23,118 nt of DNA from Anaerolineae bacterium (GTDB lineage: Bacteria > Chloroflexota > Anaerolineae > B4-G1): contig JAUWOI010000008.1 in NCBI GenBank assembly GCA_030612185.1, positions 1 to 23,118 on the forward strand. The letters are read 5' to 3'. Each line of letters begins with the position of its first letter. Position 1 is the stretch's first letter. Positions 6,945 to 12,098 of the stretch are shown piece after piece. The position numbers were made by a program, and so were the translations under genes. A model generated the notes under the pieces. It did not search any database. It was not told the origin of the DNA and saw only the letters and a list, made by a program, of their open reading frames with translations.

Positions 6945-8804
6945 ATGACAGAATTGCACAACAAGGGATTGTGGGACGGTGACAAGAAGGAACTGGAGGC
7001 GGCGCTCAAAGTGCAGGTGGTCAGCCCCGAGATGGGCTACTTGAACGTTCGGCCACAGCCCTCCACCGAGCGGCCGCCCGTCGCACAGGTGGACGACGGG
7101 ACGGTGCTGGAAGCGCTGGAGCCTGGCGCCGGCGCGCGGGCCAAGGTGGGCCAGAGTGGACAATGGCTCCACGTACGCACTCCCACAGGCGTCGCCGGGT
7201 ACGTCGCCGCCTGGTATCTGCGCCTGTACAAGGAAGCGAAACCATCACCAGCACCACCACCAGCACCACCACCAGCACCACCAGCCGGCGTGCGGGTGCA
7301 AGTAGTGAGTCTGGAGGTGGGCTACCTGAACGTGCGCCTGTTGCCTTCCACCGCCCAAGCGCCCATTGCACAGGTGAACGATGGGGCAGTGTTGGAGCCG
7401 CTGGAGCCAGAAGCCGACGTGCAGGCCAAGGTAGGCCAGTATGATCAGTGGCTTCACATTCGTACCCCAGAAGGGCTTGAGGGATACGTTGCCGCCTGGT
7501 ACCTCCGCCTGTACGATGGTACCCCTGTACCTTCCCCGGAGCCGACTGCCTACCTGAGCGTCAGCAGCCCTGGCGAGATGAACGTACGCCGGGGGCGGGG
7601 TGAGAATACCGCCCGCGTCTGGCGTGTGCCTGATAGAACCGTATTGAAGGTGCTGGAGGACCCCAAGGAAGCAGCCGCCAAGATAGGAAAGGATCAGTGG
7701 GTGCGCGTCCGCACGCCAAGCCTCCACGAAGGGTACGTGAACGGCCTGTACATCAACGCCAAACGTTTGGCCGACAAACGGAGGCCGGTGGACGACGCTG
7801 GCTTGCCTCCTGGGGAGTGTGCCTGGATCTTCGGCATCCACGCCGCCGGGGCCACCACTCCCGCCGACTTTCGCTTCCTCTTCGAGAACAAGCACAAGAC
7901 CGGCTGGGTGCTCTTCAGCGAGGCGGTAGGCACTGACCCCCATCACGGCGGCGGTCACAACTATACTTCCTGGTCCAACAGCGGCTACGGCGTCATCGTG
8001 CGCCTCAATAACGGCTACGAGCCAAGCGGCACGCTGCCGGTGCGCGCCAAATACGCCGACTTCGCCCGTGCCTGTGCCCGCTACGTCCAGAACTCCCAGG
8101 GATGCCATATCTGGATCATCGGCAACGAGCAAAACAACGTGCGCGAGCATCCCGGCGGAGCCGAGCACCCGGTCGAGCACATCACCCCGCAGATGTACGC
8201 CGAGGCGTTCAACCTGGCGCGGCGGCGCATCAAGCAGGTGCAGCCCGAGGCCATCGTCACGCCCGGCGCGGTGGACCCCTACAATACCTATCCCTGGAAA
8301 CTGTTGGGCGGCAAGCGCAACAGACCGCTGGAGTACTTCAAGGAGATGCTCAGTCACATAAACGACCTGGACGGCATCACGCTGCACACCTACACCCACT
8401 GGATGGACGTGGGACTCATCACCGGCAAAACCGTCTTCACCGACGAGTTCCTCCAGCCAGGCACGCCGAAGGAGCACTACTACGACTTCCAGGCCTACCG
8501 ACCCTTTGCGGAGGCCATCCCGGAGAAATGGCGCGACCGTCCGATCTACATCACCGAATCCAATCACTGGATGGCGTTGGAACACCAGGGGGAGGGAAAA
8601 GCAGGCTGGGTGAACAAGGACAAGGGCTGGGTGCGGGCAGCCTACGCGGAGATTCACCGCTGGAACAGCACCCCTCACGCCCAGCAGATTCACTGCCTGT
8701 TGATCTACCGCTGGACAGGCGACGAGTGGGCCATTGAGCGGTTGTGGGAAGTGCAAAAGGATATTAAGAAGGCACTGGATCACGATTACCGCTGGCGGCG
8801 GTAG
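6945..8804 (+). CDS. Triple SH3b-domain protein with glycoside hydrolase (clan A-like) domain
   Basis: A 619-residue protein. Three bacterial SH3-like repeats lie at about residues 22-95, 116-190 and 201-272, each with a YLNVR or MNVRR start and a GYVAAWYLRLY or GYVNGLYI end. The first two are joined by a Pro/Ala linker (KPSPAPPPAPPPAPPAG). From about 290 follows a TIM-barrel-like glycosidase domain: WIIGNEQNN with a candidate acid/base Glu 395 and IYITESNHW with a candidate nucleophile Glu 538, the pattern of clan GH-A enzymes. I choose ATG 6945 because AAAGGAG lies 7 bases before it; ATG 6885 and GTG 6828 are in frame upstream with weaker signals. No signal peptide or membrane anchor is visible from any of these starts, which is odd for SH3b domains that usually bind cell walls. 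Substrate is not assignable. Confidence 0.85.
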   Translation: MTELHNKGLWDGDKKELEAALKVQVVSPEMGYLNVRPQPSTERPPVAQVDDGTVLEALEPGAGARAKVGQSGQWLHVRTPTGVAGYVAAWYLRLYKEAKPSPAPPPAPPPAPPAGVRVQVVSLEVGYLNVRLLPSTAQAPIAQVNDGAVLEPLEPEADVQAKVGQYDQWLHIRTPEGLEGYVAAWYLRLYDGTPVPSPEPTAYLSVSSPGEMNVRRGRGENTARVWRVPDRTVLKVLEDPKEAAAKIGKDQWVRVRTPSLHEGYVNGLYINAKRLADKRRPVDDAGLPPGECAWIFGIHAAGATTPADFRFLFENKHKTGWVLFSEAVGTDPHHGGGHNYTSWSNSGYGVIVRLNNGYEPSGTLPVRAKYADFARACARYVQNSQGCHIWIIGNEQNNVREHPGGAEHPVEHITPQMYAEAFNLARRRIKQVQPEAIVTPGAVDPYNTYPWKLLGGKRNRPLEYFKEMLSHINDLDGITLHTYTHWMDVGLITGKTVFTDEFLQPGTPKEHYYDFQAYRPFAEAIPEKWRDRPIYITESNHWMALEHQGEGKAGWVNKDKGWVRAAYAEIHRWNSTPHAQQIHCLLIYRWTGDEWAIERLWEVQKDIKKALDHDYRWRR

Positions 8805-8836
8805 ATGGGGTCTCGTGGTGGCCGAGTGACAAAACC

Positions 8837-8864
8837 TTGACCCTCGGGTTGACTGTGGTATAAT
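8837..8864 (+). promoter_or_regulatory. Promoter of the tRNA-Thr/tRNA-Tyr unit
   Basis: TTGACC at 8837-8842 and a perfect TATAAT at 8859-8864 are separated by 16 bases. The predicted start (about 8871) lies right at the first base of tRNA-Thr. Fourteen bases (GACTGTGGTATAAT) are identical to the promoter at 10126-10139. Confidence 0.8.
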
Positions 8865-8872
8865 ATCGTTGC

Positions 8873-8945
8873 GCCGGCGTAGCTCAGGTGGAAGAGCAAC
8901 TGACTTGTAATCAGTAGGTCATGGGTTCGACTCCCATCGCCGGCT
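8873..8945 (+). tRNA. tRNA-Thr (anticodon TGT)
   Basis: The 73-base cloverleaf has a perfect acceptor stem (GCCGGCG with CGCCGGC), anticodon stem ACTGA/TCAGT around loop CTTGTAA with anticodon TGT at 8906-8908, and a T arm with loop TTCGACT. CCA is not encoded. It lies just behind a strong promoter and is cotranscribed with tRNA-Tyr 17 bases downstream. Confidence 0.95.
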
Positions 8946-8962
8946 AGGAAGAGTTGGGAAAT

Positions 8963-9047
8963 GGGTCGGTGTCCCGAGCGGCAAAGGGGGCGGACTGTAA
9001 ATCCGCTGGCTCAGCCTTCGAAGGTTCGAGTCCTTCCCGGCCCACCA
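8963..9047 (+). tRNA. tRNA-Tyr (anticodon GTA)
   Basis: A type II tRNA with a long variable arm. The acceptor stem is GGGTCGG/CCGGCCC, the anticodon stem GCGGA/TCCGC encloses CTGTAAA with anticodon GTA at 8997-8999, and the T loop is TTCGAGT. CCA is encoded at 9045-9047, unlike in the neighbouring tRNA-Thr. A terminator follows 9 bases later. Confidence 0.95.
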
Positions 9048-9055
9048 CGCTCAAC

Positions 9056-9090
9056 GGAAAAGGCTCGGCCTCCTGTGCCGAGCCTTTTCC
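9056..9090. terminator. Rho-independent terminator after the tRNA pair
   Basis: GGAAAAGGCTCGGC (9056-9069) and GCCGAGCCTTTTCC (9077-9090) form a perfect 14-bp stem with a 7-base loop. The stem ends in A/T runs on both strands, so it can act in either direction. Confidence 0.85.
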
Positions 9091-9170
9091 TATGTTGCCC
9101 TCCGACTCAATGCCCACCCCGACAACCATTTCCCCCGCTCTCGCATCGCGAACACGGATCTCACGACATC

Positions 9171-9225
9171 AACGAACGAACGAATGTATGTATGTATGAA
9201 TGAATGTATGTATGTATGTATGTAT
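9171..9225. repeat. Degenerate tetranucleotide microsatellite
   Basis: About 14 consecutive 4-base units: three AACG, then AATG, three TATG, two AATG, and several TATG. The switch from AACG to AATG to TATG units suggests slippage plus point mutation. It lies outside genes. Confidence 0.9.
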
Positions 9226-9254
9226 CTGTTCCGAAAATAGCCCAACGCTCCCAC

Positions 9255-9352
9255 GTCATTTCGAGCGAGCGCAGCGAGTCGAGAAATCTCGTTCCCGTGT
9301 GCGCGAGATTCCTCGACTCCACTCCGCTGCGCTCCGTTCCGCTCGGAATGAC
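9255..9352. repeat. Dispersed palindromic repeat (second copy of the MITE core family)
   Basis: The 98-bp imperfect palindrome starts GTCATTTCGAGCGAGCGCAG and ends CGCTCGGAATGAC, with GTCGAGAAATCTC opposite GAGATTCCTCGAC inside. Start, end and inner arms match the core of the element at 906-1066. Here neither the GTTACTACTCAGGC ends nor a flanking duplication is visible. Confidence 0.85.
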
Positions 9353-9537
9353 GGTTACATTATTTTCGTCCTTGGTGGTGAGCCGAGGCTCATAGCAACT
9401 TCTCAATATCTTGGGGGAACGCGACCATCTTGGTCGCTAGATGCCAGCAAGATGCTGGCGTTCCTCCACCTCACCCCCATTTATTGAAAAGATACATCGT
9501 GTATTTCCATCATCCGAGGTTCTCTGCAGTCTCAACG

Positions 9538-9939
9538 TCATTGGGCAGGCTGCGCAGGAGCAGCGACGAAATTCAGCGTTCTCGATTCGTAGCCATAATA
9601 ATGCCGCCAGTAGTACTGCTCCGGTTCAAAGGCATATCCTTCCAACTCCGCCCAGATAGTGACCATCTCGTCGCCAGGGATGGAAGCGAAGTCGGATTTG
9701 TAATAGCCGTCCTGATCCGTGGTTGCCACCAGCACGCCGGAATAAGAGGCATATCTCCTATAGATCTTCACCTCGGCCAGGCCCGCCCCCTCCTCGACGC
9801 TCAACCACACGTGTCCCTGGATGACCAATCCTGCAGCGGGCGGAGCAGTGCTGGTCGGTGTGGGCCAGTTGCAGGCCGCCGACGTGAGCACCAGGACCAA
9901 CAGCCCTACGAGGACCCAAGAGATGCGTCGGGGAGTCAT
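9538..9939 (-). CDS. Small lipoprotein with carboxypeptidase-regulatory-like (beta-sandwich) domain
   Basis: A 133-residue protein with a typical lipoprotein start: basic MTPRRIS, a hydrophobic core WVLVGLLVLVLTS and AAC at residues 21-23, the probable lipidated cysteine. A Pro/Thr linker follows. The mature part (GHVWLSVEEGAGLAEVKIYR, then TDQDGYYKSDF) resembles CarboxypepD_reg/CnaB-like folds, which serve as structural or ligand-binding modules on the cell surface. The ATG at 9939 has no strong ribosome site, and the lipobox has Ser instead of Leu at the -3 position. It is divergent from the small gene at 10150. No enzymatic function is expected. Confidence 0.78.
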   Translation of the reverse strand: MTPRRISWVLVGLLVLVLTSAACNWPTPTSTAPPAAGLVIQGHVWLSVEEGAGLAEVKIYRRYASYSGVLVATTDQDGYYKSDFASIPGDEMVTIWAELEGYAFEPEQYYWRHYYGYESRTLNFVAAPAQPAQ

Positions 9940-10111
9940 CTTTTGCTGATCCCTTCGACCCTCTCACCCAGCCCTTGGATAGAGCACGCGGCTTCCCAAA
10001 GCCAGTTTTCGAGAGTGGTGATGTCCATTGGTATGAGGGACATTGTAGCACAATGGGAAGCGCAGGTCAAATTGACATCGCTTCGGCCGTTCCTCTCTTG
10101 TGAACGTATCC

Positions 10112-10139
10112 TTGACACAGATACGGACTGTGGTATAAT
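10112..10139 (+). promoter_or_regulatory. Consensus promoter of the small RHH-like gene
   Basis: TTGACA (10112-10117) and TATAAT (10134-10139) both match the sigma-70 consensus, with a 16-base spacer. The predicted transcription start is about 10146, only 3-5 bases before the ATG at 10150, so the messenger would be nearly leaderless. Confidence 0.85.
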
Positions 10140-10149
10140 CTCAGTTACG

Positions 10150-10515
10150 ATGAACGTATACCTGGGCCATCTGAGTAATTGCATACCAGGCTCACCGGTC
10201 TCCACCGCCGTGCGCTCCATTCTGGACGACGCGCAGGCAACCGGTAAGCGGGCGCCCCAGCATTTGCCCGAACGGACGTTGCCGGTGCGTTTGCCGGCCG
10301 GGACAGTGGAGTGGCTCCGCCAGCAGGCCGAAAGACAGGCGTGTGCAATGGCCAAAGTCATCAGGGCCTACGTCGCAGACCAGGCAGTCTCAGAATTGAC
10401 AGCACTTTACCAACACCATTCCGTTAGCCCCGCCGAGTTTTCGGCGGCGCTGCGGTCGGTCCTGGGATACGAGCCTGAACCCTCGCCAGGGGAGGAGGTG
10501 CGCGAAAGCACGTAA
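10150..10515 (+). CDS. Ribbon-helix-helix-like small protein
   Basis: A 121-residue protein. Residues 42-50 (RTLPVRLPA) fit the beta strand and residues 51-80 (GTVEWLRQQAERQ, then MAKVIRAYVADQAV) the two helices of a MetJ/Arc/CopG-type DNA-binding fold; the match is by pattern only. The C-terminal 40 residues could contact a partner or be an oligomerisation tail. The frame is open much further upstream, but a consensus promoter ends 10 bases before ATG 10150, so that start is strongly favoured. No ribosome site exists, consistent with leaderless translation. A terminator follows at 10534. No toxin gene is adjacent, so an antitoxin role is not supported; it is more likely a stand-alone regulator. 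Confidence 0.7.
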   Translation: MNVYLGHLSNCIPGSPVSTAVRSILDDAQATGKRAPQHLPERTLPVRLPAGTVEWLRQQAERQACAMAKVIRAYVADQAVSELTALYQHHSVSPAEFSAALRSVLGYEPEPSPGEEVREST

Positions 10516-10533
10516 CTTCCTCAGTTGGCGAGG

Positions 10534-10569
10534 AGCGCGGGGTCTTATCCAAGGCCCCGCGCTTTTTTT
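10534..10569 (+). terminator. Rho-independent terminator after the RHH-like gene
   Basis: AGCGCGGGG (10534-10542) pairs with CCCCGCGCT (10555-10563), followed directly by a run of T to 10569. It lies 19 bases after the stop codon. Confidence 0.92.
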
Positions 10570-10933
10570 GTTGTACCTTGCCAATTTCGTCTTCCAATTT
10601 CGTCTTCTCTCCACTGTCCGGGGTGATCGGGGCCCCGGGGTCAAGGCTCTCCGGCGATGTCCTCGGTGCAAGGGCATCACCGCGAACGATGTGGCGTAAC
10701 CCAGTCAGCAGTCAGCAGGAAGCCAACAGCAATTAGCCATCACTGGCCGATAACCTCTTGCTAACCACTAACTGCTAATGGCTAACCGCTAACCGCTGTT
10801 GGACTATCGTTGAAGGGGACAGAGAGCCGGTGTCGCTCATAGCGGGCCAGGGTGCCGAAGCATACCTGTGAATGAGGCCGTCGTCGGGACGCGGTGGAGG
10901 GAGTCAGGCCAGAGGCATCGCTCCGGCCTGCGT
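10570..10933. other. Non-coding stretch upstream of the tmRNA-like RNA
   Basis: No gene is supported. A 13-bp tandem duplication CCAATTTCGTCTT is at 10581-10606. Around 10752-10798 short GCTAAC/ACTGCTAAT units repeat. The last part (about 10820-10933) is GC-rich and structured, with a strong hairpin CAGGCC...GGCCTG at about 10905-10930 ending just before the tmRNA-like RNA. I could not match it to RNase P, SRP RNA or a known riboswitch. Confidence 0.6.
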
Positions 10934-11057
10934 GGGGGTGACAGGTTTCGACCGGGGGCCAAGGGTGGTGCGAGAGGGAAAAGGCCCGCTAGCAGATGCC
11001 CTCGATGACCAGCACCGCAACCTCCGGGACCGGGGTTCGAGTCCCCGCACCTCCACC
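10934..11057 (+). ncRNA. Very short tmRNA-like RNA (tRNA-Ala-like domain without tag frame)
   Basis: The 5' part reads GGGGGTGACAGGTTTCGACC, the hallmark of tmRNA 5' ends. The 3' part has a T arm CGGGG-TTCGAGT-CCCCG (11031-11047), then CACCTCC, discriminator A and CC. The acceptor GGGGGTG (10934-10940) pairs with CACCTCC (11048-11054) and keeps G3:U70, the alanine identity pair. A P2-like helix CCGGGGG/CCTCCGG (10952-10958 with 11021-11027), a 7-bp helix GTGGTGC/GCACCGC (10965-10971 with 11012-11018) and GAGGG/CCCTC (10974-10978 with 10999-11003) close the molecule. Only about 20 bases remain in the innermost loop, and no frame ending in an ALAA-like tag is present. Standard tmRNAs are about 350 bases. 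It may be an internally deleted pseudogene or a genuine reduced RNA. CCA is incomplete (CCT). Confidence 0.7.
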
Positions 11058-11071
11058 TATCAATACTTGGG

Positions 11072-11127
11072 ACGCGGATTTACGCAGATCAGCGCTGATT
11101 CTTTATTTCATCTGCGTGAATCTGCGT
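11072..11127. repeat. Inverted repeat between tmRNA-like RNA and tRNA-His
   Basis: ACGCGGATTTACGCAGAT (11072-11089) and ATCTGCGTGAATCTGCGT (11110-11127) are inverted repeats with 16 of 18 matches, themselves built from ACGCRGATT units. Such sequences occur as dispersed repeats in environmental genomes. It may fold in a joint transcript of the RNA genes. Confidence 0.8.
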
Positions 11128-11138
11128 TCTATATTCGA

Positions 11139-11212
11139 GGGGGGCTAGTTTAGCGGCAAAACGCGCGGTTGTGGCCCGCGCAAGGTCGGTTCGAGTCCGA
11201 CGCCTCCCTCCA
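11139..11212 (+). tRNA. tRNA-His (anticodon GTG), lacking the usual G-1:C73 pair
   Basis: The acceptor stem GGGGGGC/GCCTCCC, D stem GTTT/AAAC, anticodon stem CGCGG/CCGCG with loop TTGTGGC (anticodon 11171-11173) and T arm GTCGG-TTCGAGT-CCGAC form a sound cloverleaf. CCA is encoded at 11210-11212. Position -1 is A and the discriminator is T, whereas bacterial tRNA-His normally has G-1 and C73. Confidence 0.9.
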
Positions 11213-11216
11213 GCGT

Positions 11217-11291
11217 CGGGACGTAGGGGAGTTAGGAGTCCCCGCGTGGCCTGGGACCACGAGAGCGGCGGTTCGAATCCGCCCGTCCCGA
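11217..11291 (+). tRNA. tRNA-Pro (anticodon TGG) with C at position 33
   Basis: Acceptor CGGGACG/CGTCCCG, D stem GGGG/CCCC, anticodon stem CGTGG/CCACG, T arm GGCGG-TTCGAAT-CCGCC, discriminator A. The anticodon loop is CCTGGGA (11250-11256), so the anticodon is TGG with the G37 typical of tRNA-Pro. Position 33 is C instead of the near-universal U. CCA is not encoded. Confidence 0.88.
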
Positions 11292-11297
11292 CCTCAA

Positions 11298-11370
11298 GCG
11301 AGCGTAGCTCAATCGGCGGAGCACCGGTCTCCAAAACCGGAGGTTCGAGGTTCAATCCCTCGCGCTCGTG
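11298..11370 (+). tRNA. tRNA-Trp (anticodon CCA)
   Basis: Acceptor GCGAGCG/CGCTCGT (first pair G:U), anticodon stem CCGGT/ACCGG with loop CTCCAAA (anticodon 11331-11333), T arm CGAGG-TTCAATC-CCTCG, and discriminator G as expected for Trp. CCA is not encoded. Confidence 0.93.
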
Positions 11371-11377
11371 CTGTAAT

Positions 11378-11460
11378 GCCGCCATGGCGGAAATGGAAGA
11401 CGCGCCTGGTTTAGGCCCAGGTGGGTTTTGCCCGTCCAGGTTCGATTCCTGGTGGCGGCA
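11378..11460 (+). tRNA. tRNA-Leu (anticodon TAG)
   Basis: A type II tRNA with acceptor GCCGCCA/TGGCGGC, anticodon stem CCTGG/CCAGG around TTTAGGC (anticodon 11412-11414), a long variable arm and T loop TTCGATT. The discriminator is A, as usual for Leu. CCA is not encoded. Confidence 0.93.
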
Positions 11461-11477
11461 CTCAGGCCCGCTTTCTT

Positions 11478-11551
11478 GCCGGGGTAGCTCAGTTGGTAGA
11501 CGCGCCGCACTGAAGACGCGGAGGTCGCCGGTTCGATTCCGGCCTCCGGCA
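11478..11551 (+). tRNA. tRNA-Phe (anticodon GAA), slightly degenerate
   Basis: Acceptor GCCGGGG/CTCCGGC, T arm GCCGG-TTCGATT-CCGGC and anticodon loop CTGAAGA (anticodon 11512-11514) support Phe. The top anticodon-stem pair is A:C (CCGCA against CGCGG), and the D stem GCTC faces GACGC with an extra C instead of GAGC. It may still be functional. It lies 22 bases before the HNH gene. Confidence 0.85.
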
Positions 11552-11573
11552 TCTCTTGGGGAGACAAGACGAT

Positions 11574-12098
11574 ATGACAGCGAGAGTTCTACTGCTTAAC
11601 GCATCCTACGAGCCGCTGCGGGTCGTTTCCGTCCGGCGTGCGGTTGGCCTGCTGATGCGGGGCGTGGCCGAGGGCGTGGATGGTACCGCGGCGCGGCTAC
11701 GCACGCCGAGCACGGTTTTCGAGGTGCCCTCCGTGCTGCGGCTGCGTTACTACGTCAACGTCCCCCGGCGCGGGGCGACGTGGAACCGGCGCGCCGTCCT
11801 GGCCCGCGACGGTTATACCTGCGTGTACTGCGGCGTCCGTGCCGGGGAGCGGTCTCACGGCCGGGTTGTCATCCGCGCCGACTTCACGCTGGATCACCTG
11901 ATTCCCCGCAGCCGGGGCGGGGGCAACGGCTGGGGCAACACGGCCTGCGCCTGCCGCTGGTGCAACCACCGCAAGGCCGACCGCACGCCCCACGAGGCCG
12001 GGATGCGGCTGCGGTGGGAGCCCAAGACACCGCGCGTCAACTATCTGGTCGTCTCCGGGGAGGTGCCGGCCGAGTGGAGGGTCTACCTGCGGGTGTGA
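11574..12098 (+). CDS. HNH endonuclease family protein
   Basis: A 174-residue protein whose N-terminal part (VLLLNASYEPLRVVSVRRAV) and C-terminal HNH domain match a widespread family of single-domain HNH proteins. Zinc-type pairs are CVYC (residues 83-86) and CRWC (127-130). The catalytic region reads TLDHLIPRSRGGGNGWGN with Asp 107, His 108 and Asn 122, followed by CNHRKADRTPHEAG. Such proteins cut nucleic acid with a metal ion; the physiological target of this family is unknown to me. ATG 11574 follows GGGGAG at about 10 bases; TTG 11556 is a less likely alternative. It is only 22 bases behind tRNA-Phe, so it may be cotranscribed with the tRNA cluster. Its 3' end overlaps the convergent receiver-kinase gene by 16 bases. 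Confidence 0.9.
   Translation: MTARVLLLNASYEPLRVVSVRRAVGLLMRGVAEGVDGTAARLRTPSTVFEVPSVLRLRYYVNVPRRGATWNRRAVLARDGYTCVYCGVRAGERSHGRVVIRADFTLDHLIPRSRGGGNGWGNTACACRWCNHRKADRTPHEAGMRLRWEPKTPRVNYLVVSGEVPAEWRVYLRV

Larger units (their letters stand above)
9091..9537. other. Gene-free spacer with microsatellite and palindromic repeat
   Basis: No convincing gene is present between the tRNA terminator and the lipoprotein stop. The stretch holds the tetranucleotide repeat at 9171-9225 and the palindrome at 9255-9352, and otherwise unremarkable sequence. Open frames across it are low-complexity or made of the repeats. Confidence 0.7.

Noticed and set aside
7245..8783. 512-codon open frame on the minus strand
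   Set aside because: It is antisense to the SH3b/glycosidase gene, whose plus-strand protein has clear domains; the minus frame has no recognisable domain and is a product of high GC.
9171..9225. CRISPR array
   Set aside because: The repeats are 4-base tandem units without spacers; no CRISPR-like repeat-spacer pattern is seen anywhere in the window.
9430..10149. Upstream extension of the RHH-like gene to a 361-codon frame
   Set aside because: The extension runs antisense through the lipoprotein gene, and a consensus promoter ends just before ATG 10150.
10150..10515. Antitoxin of a type II toxin-antitoxin pair
   Set aside because: The fold fits, but no small toxin-like frame lies next to it; a terminator follows and the divergent neighbour is a lipoprotein.
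10801..10933. RNase P RNA, SRP RNA or a riboswitch upstream of the tmRNA-like RNA
   Set aside because: The region is structured and GC-rich, but none of the conserved core motifs of these RNAs is present.
10934..11057. Circularly permuted two-piece tmRNA
   Set aside because: In permuted genes the T arm and 3' acceptor precede the 5' acceptor; here the order is the standard one.
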